Assembly (NCBI GenBank): GCA_021732895.1
Contig: JAKFWE010000284.1
Location: 1-25,000, forward strand
Direction of reading: 5' to 3'
Source of the DNA: Allobosea sp.
GTDB taxonomy: Bacteria > Pseudomonadota > Alphaproteobacteria > Rhizobiales > Beijerinckiaceae
DNA: 25,000 nt
The translations under genes and the position numbers were made by a program. A model generated the notes under the pieces. That model was not told the origin of the DNA and did no database searches. It saw only the letters and a program-made list of their open reading frames with translations. Shown one piece after another: positions 15,444 to 22,419 of this stretch (position 1 is its first letter; every line of letters starts with the position of its first letter).

Positions 15444-15474
15444 CCGCCCCGGAGCGATCCGGGGCGGTTTTTTT
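15444..15474 (+). terminator. Rho-independent terminator of the liv operon
   Basis: A perfect 10-bp stem CCGCCCCGGA / TCCGGGGCGG (15444-15453, 15458-15467) with loop GCGA is followed by seven T (15468-15474), 23 bp after the livK stop. Confidence 0.95.
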
Positions 15475-15477
15475 GTT

Positions 15478-15517
15478 GTCATTCCGGGGCGCTGCGCAGC
15501 AGCGAACCCGGAATGAC
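15478..15517. repeat. Palindromic intergenic repeat element
   Basis: GTCATTCCGGG (15478-15488) and CCCGGAATGAC (15507-15517) are exact inverted 11-mers, with an inner CGCTG/CAGCG pair, forming a 40-nt hairpin just past the liv terminator and 15 bp from the end of the minus-strand hydrolase gene. The sequence resembles dispersed palindromes seen between genes in Hyphomicrobiales genomes; that it is repeated elsewhere cannot be seen here. Confidence 0.6.
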
Positions 15518-15532
15518 AGAGAGTTGAGCGGC

Positions 15533-16087
15533 TCAGCCCAGCTTCCTGAGAAATCCCGCGAATTGCAGCAGGCCGTCGGGCCATGGGCCGTGCCCGGATT
15601 CGGTGTTGAGATGGCCGCTGTCGCCGGCGTCGACGAAATCGGCGCCCCAGGCCGCAGCCAGCGCCTTGGCCTCGTCCTGCGGACAGTGCTCGTCGGTCGC
15701 GCTGGCGATCACCACCGCGGGAAACGGCAGCGTCTCACGCCGATGCGCGGCGAAGGCCGGCTCCATGCCGGCAAGCATGCGCTTGGCTGCCTCCGAAGCC
15801 GGAGCGACGAGGAATGCGCCGGCGACTTCACCCGGCCGCAAATGCCCGGCCGCATGCGCCACCGCGCTGACGCCGCAGGAGTGCGCGACCAACACGACGG
15901 GCCGCGTCGCCGCCCGCACCGCCTCGACGATGCGCCCGGCCCAGCCTTCGCGCGAGGGCTTCTCCCAGTCGTCCTGGACGACGCGCTTCGCGGTCTTGAG
16001 CCTGGCCTCCCAGCGGCTCTGCCAATGGTCGGGCCCGGAGCCCGACCAGCCGGGAATGATGAGGATGTCGACGTCGGAGGATTTCAT
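15533..16087 (-). CDS. RBBP9/YdeN-family alpha/beta hydrolase
   Basis: This 184-residue serine hydrolase has the family opening ILIIPGWSGSGPDHWQSRWE, nucleophile elbow VAHSCGVSA (S70), acid D132 (ASATDEHCP) and base H159 in GDSGHLNTESGHGPWPDG, an especially diagnostic RBBP9 motif. No signal peptide is present. The substrate of bacterial members is generally unknown. It starts 6 bp downstream of the vapC-type gene's stop and may be read through from it. The downstream end is next to a palindromic repeat that could stop transcription. Confidence 0.87.
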   Translation of the reverse strand: MKSSDVDILIIPGWSGSGPDHWQSRWEARLKTAKRVVQDDWEKPSREGWAGRIVEAVRAATRPVVLVAHSCGVSAVAHAAGHLRPGEVAGAFLVAPASEAAKRMLAGMEPAFAAHRRETLPFPAVVIASATDEHCPQDEAKALAAAWGADFVDAGDSGHLNTESGHGPWPDGLLQFAGFLRKLG

Positions 16088-16093
16088 GGCGGA

Positions 16094-16501
16094 TCAAATC
16101 ACCAGAAGATCGACGCTCTCTCGCGGCGCAGCGGCGATCAGGGCCTTGTCAAGCGTTGCGAGCGGGAGCGACAGGACGACTGCGACATGCAGATAGCTCG
16201 CGTCATAGACCGTCAGATTGTGGCGCTGTGCCAAGGTCAGGACGCTTCCGCGAATGACCGCCGGCTCCACATCGACGAGGTCGATCGGCAGCGAATGGAG
16301 CCGCGCGATCGCCTCTCGTGCGATCGCAGGCGCTTTCGACCATTTGAAGCGCAGGGCGTTCGCCGTCTCGAACAGCCAGAGCGACGGCGCAAATCCACCA
16401 TGGGAGACGAGTCGTTTTAGCGCGGCCAGGGAAACGTCCGTCTGTTCGTCCGGCGACACGATCGCGACCGATGCCGACGCATCGATGACGAAGGCGCTCA
16501 A
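16094..16501 (-). CDS. vapC: VapC-type PIN-domain ribonuclease toxin
   Basis: This 135-residue protein is a single PIN domain. The expected acidic residues are in place: D7 (FVIDASASVA), E45 (LWLFETANALR), D100 (TVYDASYLHVA) and D118 (LATLDKAL). PIN toxins cleave tRNA or rRNA using Mg2+. The start is TTG at 16499-16501, overlapping the antitoxin TGA (TTGA), giving MSAFVIDAS, the normal VapC opening; no ATG is available nearby. It is paired with the antitoxin gene upstream, and both appear intact. Confidence 0.88.
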   Translation of the reverse strand: MSAFVIDASASVAIVSPDEQTDVSLAALKRLVSHGGFAPSLWLFETANALRFKWSKAPAIAREAIARLHSLPIDLVDVEPAVIRGSVLTLAQRHNLTVYDASYLHVAVVLSLPLATLDKALIAAAPRESVDLLVI

Positions 16502-16749
16502 CGACGCCCCATGTCGCGCATTGCGATGATCTCGTCGCGTGGGAACGCAAAACCGTCCGACCGCAGACGTTCCCGGAAGCTCATGATCTCGGCGACCAGA
16601 TCCCGCTCTTTGTCGATTTCAAGCCGCTGCGAGACGAGCCGGGCGACGACCTTGCCATGGCGTGTGATCACGACCTCCTCGCCACGCTCGACGCGGTCGA
16701 GCAGTTCGGAGAACTTGGTCTTGGCCTCGAATGCGCCGACGGTGATCAT
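16498..16749 (-). CDS. vapB: Phd/YefM-type antitoxin of the VapBC pair
   Basis: The 83-residue protein begins MITVGAFEAKTKFSELLDRV followed by GEEVVITRHGKVVARLV, the canonical Phd/YefM DNA-binding fold. The C-terminal RERLRSDGFAFPRDEI region would wrap the toxin. It overlaps vapC by 4 bp, the standard arrangement for balanced expression. It is divergent from the AT-rich DUF3825 gene, with 94 bp between start codons that hold a tandem 8-bp repeat and a palindrome, likely autoregulatory sites. Confidence 0.9.
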   Translation of the reverse strand: MITVGAFEAKTKFSELLDRVERGEEVVITRHGKVVARLVSQRLEIDKERDLVAEIMSFRERLRSDGFAFPRDEIIAMRDMGRR

Positions 16750-16762
16750 GATGGGTGTTTAG

Positions 16763-16795
16763 ACTGGTTGACTGGTTGGCGCAAGCCGCTTGCGC
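16763..16795. promoter_or_regulatory. Tandem 8-bp repeat and 7-bp palindrome between vapB and the DUF3825 gene
   Basis: ACTGGTTG occurs twice head-to-tail (16763-16770, 16771-16778), followed at once by GCGCAAG-CCG-CTTGCGC (16779-16795). This lies in the divergent promoter region and is a plausible VapBC operator; no confident -35/-10 pair was found. Confidence 0.4.
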
Positions 16796-16843
16796 TCTTG
16801 CTTTCGTTAGAGCATCATTTGGAATTATGGATTGGAGGTCTTC

Positions 16844-17743
16844 ATGAAGATATTTGATTATGCTGTAGTTGCGGACTGGGATAGCCGATTAAGCAGTCTT
16901 GCTCAAATGGCAGAACCGGAAAGATGGTCATACCTGAATATCAACGGAAAATCAGCAACAATCATACTTGATAATTACATAAAGTATACTTTTGAGCGCG
17001 CATATGACCAGCAAAAGATTGCGGAAGCAGATAATCTTGCTTGTTTCAACACAGGACTCTTGACGGCGGGTCAGGAGGAAATATTTGCTGTTTTTGCAAC
17101 ATCAGATAGATACGATAGGACGATATCTATCTCTCCTGAAAATAAAAAATGGTATCTAAAATCTTGGGTAAGATCTGGAGATCACTCACTCACTAATTTT
17201 TTTGAATTCCCAACTTTGGTAGAATACTGGAGCGATCCATCGCATTTAGTTTTTGATCCGAAACTTCAGGTTCAACTGAACTTAGATCATATTATCCGAG
17301 ATAATCTAAATCGATTTCCTGAAGAACTTGGCGGAAAAGTCGATAAAAAAGGCATTCCCACAGACCTCTTGCCGCAGTCCGATGAAGAAGATCCAGAAAT
17401 ATCTGCATCGGAGGCGACTGACGAAATTCCTCTTTCTACAAGAAACGCGCTCGAAGGAGCCATGAAGCAAAGCGTTAGACTAGCTCAGAGAAATTATAGA
17501 ATAGCCGTTCCGCAGTTTTATAGGGGAAGAATACAGCTTTTGCTACCACTCTATTTGCGAAACGCTACCAATCCCGATTTAGCGCTCACTTTGGAGCGAC
17601 ATGGAGGCTGGTATAGAGCCGCAACGGTTTTATATCCAGATTGGGCATATGGACATGCACGACTATTGGCACGCCCAAACAGTGAGTGGTTAGGCGGATT
17701 TAGAACAGATGTCGTGGATGCGGTAAAAAAGAAAAAGCTATAG
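16844..17743 (+). CDS. DUF3825 domain protein, AT-rich and probably horizontally acquired
   Basis: The 299-residue protein resembles DUF3825 along most of its length: FDYAVVADWDSRLSSLAQMA and EPERWSYLN at the N-terminus, ACFNTGLLTAGQEEIFAVF (about residues 66-84), WYLKSWVR, LNLDHIIRDNLNRFPEEL, and the C-terminal RIAVPQFYRGRIQLLLPLYL then DLALTLERHGGWYRAATVLY. An acidic linker (SDEEDPEISASEATDE) separates the two conserved parts. No catalytic motif, membrane segment or signal is seen, and the family has no function I can state. ATG 16844 has GGAGG five bases upstream; a TTG four codons earlier is less likely. Base and codon use (many AAA, ATA, TTA, AGA) are unlike every neighbour, indicating recent transfer. 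Its stop overlaps the purB stop by convergence. Confidence 0.82.
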   Translation: MKIFDYAVVADWDSRLSSLAQMAEPERWSYLNINGKSATIILDNYIKYTFERAYDQQKIAEADNLACFNTGLLTAGQEEIFAVFATSDRYDRTISISPENKKWYLKSWVRSGDHSLTNFFEFPTLVEYWSDPSHLVFDPKLQVQLNLDHIIRDNLNRFPEELGGKVDKKGIPTDLLPQSDEEDPEISASEATDEIPLSTRNALEGAMKQSVRLAQRNYRIAVPQFYRGRIQLLLPLYLRNATNPDLALTLERHGGWYRAATVLYPDWAYGHARLLARPNSEWLGGFRTDVVDAVKKKKL

Positions 17744-19054
17744 ATCAACCCCCTCCCCGAACACCCGCTTGAAAATCGTGTCGACGTGCTTGAAATGGTA
17801 GCCCTCGTCGAACATCGCCTCCAGTTCCGCCGTTGACAGCTTCGCCGTGACGTCCGTGTCCGCCTTGAGATTGGTCAGAAAATCCTCGCCATGCTCCCAG
17901 GTGCGCATCGCGTTGCGCTGGACGAGGCTGTAGCTCTCCTCGCGGCTCGCCCCGGCCTGCGTCAGCGCCAGCAGCACGCGCTGGGAGTTGTGCAGGCCGC
18001 CCAGCCGGTCGAGGTTCCTGCGCATGTTGTCGGGGTAGATCAGCAGCCTGTCGATCACGCCGGTCAGCCTCACCAGGGCGAAATCCAGCGTCACCGTGGC
18101 GTCGGGGCCGATCATCCGCTCGACGCTGGAATGCGAGATGTCGCGCTCGTGCCAGAGCGCGACGTTCTCCAGCGCCGGCGTCACCATGCCGCGCACGAGG
18201 CGCGCCAGCCCGGTCAGGTTCTCGGTCAGCACCGGGTTGCGCTTGTGCGGCATCGCCGAGGAGCCCTTCTGGCCGGGCGAGAAGAACTCCTCCGCCTCGT
18301 AGACCTCGGTGCGCTGGAGATGCCGGATCTCGGTCGCCAGCCGCTCGACTGAAGAAGCGACGACGCCGAGCGTGGCGAAATACATCGCATGCCGGTCGCG
18401 CGGGATGACCTGCGTCGACACGGGCTCGATCGCCAGCCCCATTTTCTCCGCGACATGGGCCTCCACGCTCGGATCGATGTTGGCGAAGGTGCCGACCGCC
18501 CCGGAAATCGCGCAGGTTGCGATCTCGGCGCGCGCCGCCACCAGCCTTAGCCTGCAGCGGTCGAACTCGGCATAGGCCTGCGCCAGCTTCAGCCCGAAGG
18601 TCACCGGCTCGGCATGGATGCCGTGCGAGCGGCCGATCGTCGGGGTCAGCTTGTGCTCGAAGGCGCGGCGCTTGATGGCCGCCAGCAGCGCGTCGACGTC
18701 GGCGATCAGGATGTCGGTGGCGCGTGCGAGCTGCACCGACAGCGTCGTGTCGAGGATGTCCGACGAGGTCATGCCCTGATGCACGAAGCGCGCCTCGGGG
18801 CCGACGATCTCGGCGAGATGCGTCAGGAAGGCGATGACGTCGTGCCTGGTGACGCGCTCGATCTCGTCGATGCGGGCGACGTCGAAGGTCGCGTCTTTCG
18901 CCCTGGCCCAGATCGTCGCCGCAGCCTCCTTGGGCACCACGCCGAGTTCGGCGAGCCTGTCGGTGGCGTGCGCCTCGATCTCGAACCAGATCCGGAACCG
19001 CGTCTGCGGCTCCCAGATCGCGACCATCTCGGGGCGGGAATAGCGCGGGATCAT
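17738..19054 (-). CDS. purB: Adenylosuccinate lyase
   Basis: This 438-residue fumarase-superfamily enzyme catalyses two steps of purine synthesis: SAICAR to AICAR plus fumarate, and adenylosuccinate to AMP plus fumarate. It shows IPRYSRPEMVAIWEPQTRF at the N-terminus, VHQGMTSSDILDT (residues 91-103), GRSHGIHAEP with the catalytic His (H144), and the signature GSSAMPHKRNP (264-274) within the flexible loop carrying the catalytic serine. Length is normal. The stop codon lies inside a 6-bp overlap (CTATAG) with the convergent AT-rich gene, so the foreign DNA abuts it exactly. No terminator of its own is visible downstream. Confidence 0.96.
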   Translation of the reverse strand: MIPRYSRPEMVAIWEPQTRFRIWFEIEAHATDRLAELGVVPKEAAATIWARAKDATFDVARIDEIERVTRHDVIAFLTHLAEIVGPEARFVHQGMTSSDILDTTLSVQLARATDILIADVDALLAAIKRRAFEHKLTPTIGRSHGIHAEPVTFGLKLAQAYAEFDRCRLRLVAARAEIATCAISGAVGTFANIDPSVEAHVAEKMGLAIEPVSTQVIPRDRHAMYFATLGVVASSVERLATEIRHLQRTEVYEAEEFFSPGQKGSSAMPHKRNPVLTENLTGLARLVRGMVTPALENVALWHERDISHSSVERMIGPDATVTLDFALVRLTGVIDRLLIYPDNMRRNLDRLGGLHNSQRVLLALTQAGASREESYSLVQRNAMRTWEHGEDFLTNLKADTDVTAKLSTAELEAMFDEGYHFKHVDTIFKRVFGEGVDL

Positions 19055-19172
19055 GTGTGTCTCGATCTGGCGGCGGGCGGGAGAGGCCGGGCGGCGCGAC
19101 GCGCGCTGCGGCCGGAGCGCGCCCGTTGGCTAAGTGAGGATCGGCTCCGACGCAAGCCGCCTCCGCCGGAAC

Positions 19173-19200
19173 AAAAAAGGCCCGCTCTTGCGAGCGGGCC
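19173..19200 (-). terminator. Rho-independent terminator for the small Arg-rich gene
   Basis: A perfect 9-bp stem GGCCCGCTC / GAGCGGGCC (19179-19187, 19192-19200) with loop TTGC is followed on the minus strand by six T (19173-19178 complement), 26 bp beyond the gene's stop. Confidence 0.93.
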
Positions 19201-19226
19201 TCCATGGCCTCAACCGGGCGGAGCGA

Positions 19227-19517
19227 TCAGTAGTAATACCACCGCCCCCGCCGCCACCGCCGCCGCGCCCGCCTGAGCGCGCGCCTCGACCGACGGCGCG
19301 CCCTGCGTCGCGCCCGGATGCGGTGCCAGCGGTTGTGCCTCGGGCCGGCGAAATGCGAGAACTCAGCTTCCGCCTCGTCGAGCCCTTCCACCATCGCCTC
19401 CGGCAAGGCGTCGGCCGCGATCGGCTTGGCCTCCGCCGGCTGGCTCAGCGCGAGCGCGCCGGTCGATGCTGCGGCCATGCCGCCGAACAATGTGAAGAAG
19501 AAAGATCGCCGGTCCAT
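19227..19517 (-). CDS. Small exported Arg-rich protein with a Tat-like signal
   Basis: This 96-residue protein begins MDRRSFFFTLFGGMAAASTG, a twin-arginine RRSFFF motif followed by a hydrophobic stretch, and a likely AEA cleavage site near residue 30. An acidic middle (EAMVEGLDEAEAEF) precedes a C-terminal tail of about 40 residues that is more than half arginine and ends RWYYY. ATG 19517 has a strong GGAGGA site; longer readings upstream lack support. A clean terminator follows. I do not recognise a named family. The tail could bind nucleic acid, polyanions or the envelope, but that is a guess. Expression as a single gene is supported by its own ribosome site and terminator. Confidence 0.72.
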   Translation of the reverse strand: MDRRSFFFTLFGGMAAASTGALALSQPAEAKPIAADALPEAMVEGLDEAEAEFSHFAGPRHNRWHRIRARRRARRRSRRALRRARRRWRRGRWYYY

Positions 19518-19692
19518 TGTCGTCCTCCGGTTTCGTTGACCCATCCGCCGGCCTGTCGCCCGGCCGGAACCCCGAAAGCGACAGCGCGCGATCCTGCGGG
19601 ATTCGACGAATGTTTCAGTCAACGCCCATGGCGCGGCATGGTTCCTCAGGCGGCCGCGATCAGGCGAATGCGCCCGGCGCGGATTGTGCGGA

Positions 19693-20376
19693 TCAGACCC
19701 AGTCGCCGCGCGCGGCTTCGGCCGCCTTGCGGATCGCGGCGATGTTGCCGGCATAGGCGCCCGGCCCGCCCTTGAACGCGGCGGAGCCGGCGACCAGCAC
19801 GTTGGCGCCGGCCTTCGCCGCGAGCGGGGCGGTCTCCGGCGTCGCGCCGCCGTCGATCTCGAGGTCGATCGGCCGCTCGCCGATCATGGCCCGCACGCGG
19901 GCGATCTTCTCGACCACCGAGCGGATGAAGCTCTGCCCGCCGAAGCCGGGATTGACCGTCATCAGCAGGATCAGATCGACATCGTCGAGCAGCGGTTCGA
20001 TGGCGCTCTCAGGCGTGCCGGGATTGAGCACGATGCCGGCCTGCCTGCCCTGCGCCCTGATCGCCTGCAGCGTGCGGTGCGGATGCGGCCCGGCCTCGAC
20101 ATGGAAGGAGATCAGGTCGGCCCCGGCCTTGGCGAAAGCCTCGATGTAGGCATCGACCGGCGCGATCATCAGGTGAACGTCGAAGACCTTCGTCGTGTGC
20201 GGCCGGATCGCCTTCAGCACATCGGGACCGAAGGTGATGTTGGGTACGAAATGCCCGTCCATCACGTCGCAATGGATCCAGTCGGCGCCGGCTTCGTCGA
20301 TCGCGCGCACCTCCTCGCCGAGCTTCGAGAAATCGGCGGACAGGATCGAGGGGGCGATGCGGATGGGAGCGCTCAT
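19693..20376 (-). CDS. rpe: Ribulose-phosphate 3-epimerase
   Basis: This 227-residue TIM-barrel enzyme interconverts ribulose 5-phosphate and xylulose 5-phosphate in the pentose phosphate and Calvin pathways. The family signatures are present: IAPSILSADFSKLGEE, HCDVMDGHFVPNITFGP (metal ligands H35, D37), FDVHLMI (H68), LMTVNPGFGGQSFI and LEIDGGATPETAPL (the second catalytic Asp), followed by VLVAGSAAFKG for phosphate binding. Length is normal. It lies 37 bp downstream of the GST gene on the same strand and may share its transcript. Confidence 0.96.
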   Translation of the reverse strand: MSAPIRIAPSILSADFSKLGEEVRAIDEAGADWIHCDVMDGHFVPNITFGPDVLKAIRPHTTKVFDVHLMIAPVDAYIEAFAKAGADLISFHVEAGPHPHRTLQAIRAQGRQAGIVLNPGTPESAIEPLLDDVDLILLMTVNPGFGGQSFIRSVVEKIARVRAMIGERPIDLEIDGGATPETAPLAAKAGANVLVAGSAAFKGGPGAYAGNIAAIRKAAEAARGDWV

Positions 20377-20413
20377 GGCGGCAGGCTAGCGGCGGCGCGT
20401 GCGCGCGGCAATC

Positions 20414-21106
20414 TCAACCGGCGATCGGTGGGCGCCCTTCCGGCGAGAAGGACAGGCGCCTGTCCGCCTCCGCGATCGCATCGACCACCCTGGCGAAAGC
20501 CGGCCTGGCGCGAAGGCGCCGATACCAGTCCGACAGTCCGAAATGCCCGGCGAAGGACGGCGCGCCGAGCCGCACGCCCCAGTGCAGGGCGATGAACAGC
20601 GCGATGTCCGCTGCCGAAAGCTGCGGCGCGAAAAAGCCCTGCCCGGCCAGCCGCAATTCGAGTTCGCCGTGGAGGCCCGCCAGCACGTCTTCCGCGATCA
20701 GCGCGTCGGCCCGGCGCGCCGCCCGCGTCAGCGGATCGCAGGCCGGCGGCCCGGTGCGATGCATCAGCGGCCGGAGCCCGGCGAGCATGATCTCGTCAGC
20801 GTACAGTTCGTTGAGCCGGCAGCGCGCCCGCTCGGCCGCAGTCCGCGGATAGAGCGGCGGATCGGGATAGGCCTCGTCGAGATACTCCACGATGATCGTG
20901 GAATCGTAGAGCACGAGCCCGTCATCGGTCAGCACCGGCACCTGGCCCTTCGGATTCAGCGCCGCGACCTCCGGATGGACCGGCCGATAGCCGTCGGTCT
21001 GGTTGAACGGGACCATGATCTGCTCGTAGGCCAGGCCCTTCTCGCCGAGCGCGATCTCGACTTTCCTCGAGAACAGGCTGAGCGGACCGCCATAGAGCGT
21101 GATCAT
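20414..21106 (-). CDS. Glutathione S-transferase family protein
   Basis: The 230-residue protein has a thioredoxin-fold N-terminal domain (about residues 1-80: MITLYGGPLSLFSRKVEIAL, NPKGQVPVLTDDG with the cis-proline, and LYDSTIIVEYLDE contacting the gamma-glutamyl group) and a helical C-terminal domain ending LSDWYRRLRARPAF. Candidate activating residues are serines near position 9-13; no cysteine is at that site. ATG 21106 has GGAGG upstream; longer readings reach into the symporter gene and lack support. The role could be detoxification or a glutathione-dependent catabolic step; the substrate cannot be predicted. Confidence 0.88.
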   Translation of the reverse strand: MITLYGGPLSLFSRKVEIALGEKGLAYEQIMVPFNQTDGYRPVHPEVAALNPKGQVPVLTDDGLVLYDSTIIVEYLDEAYPDPPLYPRTAAERARCRLNELYADEIMLAGLRPLMHRTGPPACDPLTRAARRADALIAEDVLAGLHGELELRLAGQGFFAPQLSAADIALFIALHWGVRLGAPSFAGHFGLSDWYRRLRARPAFARVVDAIAEADRRLSFSPEGRPPIAG

Positions 21107-21171
21107 GACGCGGCCTCCCCTGCGGGCGCCCCAACCGCCCGCGACGCTGCAAGCCTTGGCGTCGCCTCGGG

Positions 21172-22155
21172 TCAATTCGCGGCAGGAGGCGTCTGCTCGC
21201 CGCGTCTGATCCGCGCCGCGACGCCGCGCAGCAGCCACGGCAGCAGGTAGATCGGGAACTGCGCCAGCGCGAAGAACAGGAAGGTCGTCGTCGGCACGCC
21301 CGCGCCCAGAGCCGCCACGAGCAGGCCCATGTTGCGCTGGCCGGAGCCATACCCGACCATGAAGCGATCGGATGGCTGCAAGGGCCGCAGCACCAGATAG
21401 CTCGCCATGATTCCGGCCAGCGACACCGCGAAGGCGCAGGCGAGGAAGAAGGCGACCTTGCCGGGATCGGCAATCGCGGCGCGGGTGACGCCGTCCATCG
21501 CCGCCACCGCGAAGATGAAATACATCAGCACGCCGAAGCCGTCGAGATTGGCCTTCATCGCCCTGATCTTCGCCATGCCGAGCCAAAACCGCAGCAGCGC
21601 CGCCACCGCCATGCCGCCGCCGATGAAGAACAGCAGCCGAAGCGTCAGCACCGAGCGGTCGAGAGGCACCGCCGATCCCGCCAGCAGATCGACCAGCAGC
21701 GGCGCCACCAGCGGGCTGATCAGGGTCGTCACGATGACGCCCGCGATGATCAGCGAGGGCTCGAAGCCGTAGATGATCGCGACCGCCGGCGAGGACATGA
21801 TCGGCGGCGCGGCCGCCAGCAACGCCAGGCCGAGCACGAGGCCGGGATCGAGCGTCGCCCGCCCTGTCAGCAGGAGCGCGCCGCCGATCAGCGCGACGGG
21901 CGCGATGACCAGCCAGAGCGCGCAGAGCAGCAGCTTGGTCGGCCGCCGCACCAGCCCGAGAATGACGCCGACATCGGCGCGCATGAAGGTGACGGTGGTG
22001 AAGCAGAAGATCGAAACCGGCAGCAGCGGCCGCGCCGCCGCCGAGAACTGCGGCAGCGCCAGCCCGAGCAGGATCGAGAGCGCGAACCCTTGCGTGCCAT
22101 AGCGGCCGAGCCAGGCGAGGCCGGCGGCGAGAAGGGCGGCGAGACGCGCGATCAT
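21172..22155 (-). CDS. Bile acid:sodium symporter (BASS) family membrane protein
   Basis: The 327-residue protein is strongly hydrophobic with about nine to ten membrane segments. Family features include PVSIFCFTTVTFMRADV, ALLAAAPPIMSSPAVAIIYG (the crossed-helix, sodium-binding region), VTTLISPLVAPLLVDLL, and GYGSGQRNMGLLVAALG late in the chain. Members carry organic anions (bile acids, pantoate, pyruvate-type acids) with sodium; the substrate here is unknown. I chose ATG 22155; a GTG 11 codons upstream is possible, and neither has a clear ribosome site. It is divergent from the DadA-like gene, with a 264-bp gap, and may supply that enzyme's substrate. Confidence 0.85.
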   Translation of the reverse strand: MIARLAALLAAGLAWLGRYGTQGFALSILLGLALPQFSAAARPLLPVSIFCFTTVTFMRADVGVILGLVRRPTKLLLCALWLVIAPVALIGGALLLTGRATLDPGLVLGLALLAAAPPIMSSPAVAIIYGFEPSLIIAGVIVTTLISPLVAPLLVDLLAGSAVPLDRSVLTLRLLFFIGGGMAVAALLRFWLGMAKIRAMKANLDGFGVLMYFIFAVAAMDGVTRAAIADPGKVAFFLACAFAVSLAGIMASYLVLRPLQPSDRFMVGYGSGQRNMGLLVAALGAGVPTTTFLFFALAQFPIYLLPWLLRGVAARIRRGEQTPPAAN

Positions 22156-22419
22156 GAAGACGGGTCCGGGCTGAAACCGGCGGGACACTGGCCGATCCCG
22201 CGCCCCGCGTCACCCGCCATCGCCACAGACCTGCCCTGCGCCGGCAGAAAATTGCGGCAAAGCGCCGGCGCTGCGGCGATGGCCCGGCGGCCGGCCCGCC
22301 ATGGCGCAAAACTTGCGAAACTTGGGCGAGATCGGCGCCCGCGCCGGCCGGGGCGCTGACAAGACGTCGCTTCCGGCCCATTTTGTGCGGGGCAAGGCTT
22401 TTCTGGCGGGAGCGGGCGC
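22156..22419. other. Divergent intergenic region
   Basis: This 264-bp gap lies between the symporter and the FAD oxidoreductase. It is GC-rich and I see no small ORF with a ribosome site, no terminator and no convincing promoter boxes. It must hold promoters for both genes. Confidence 0.4.

Noticed and set aside
16832..16843. TTG start for the DUF3825 gene
   Set aside because: It lies upstream of GGAGG; ATG 16844 is correctly spaced from that site and begins the conserved sequence.
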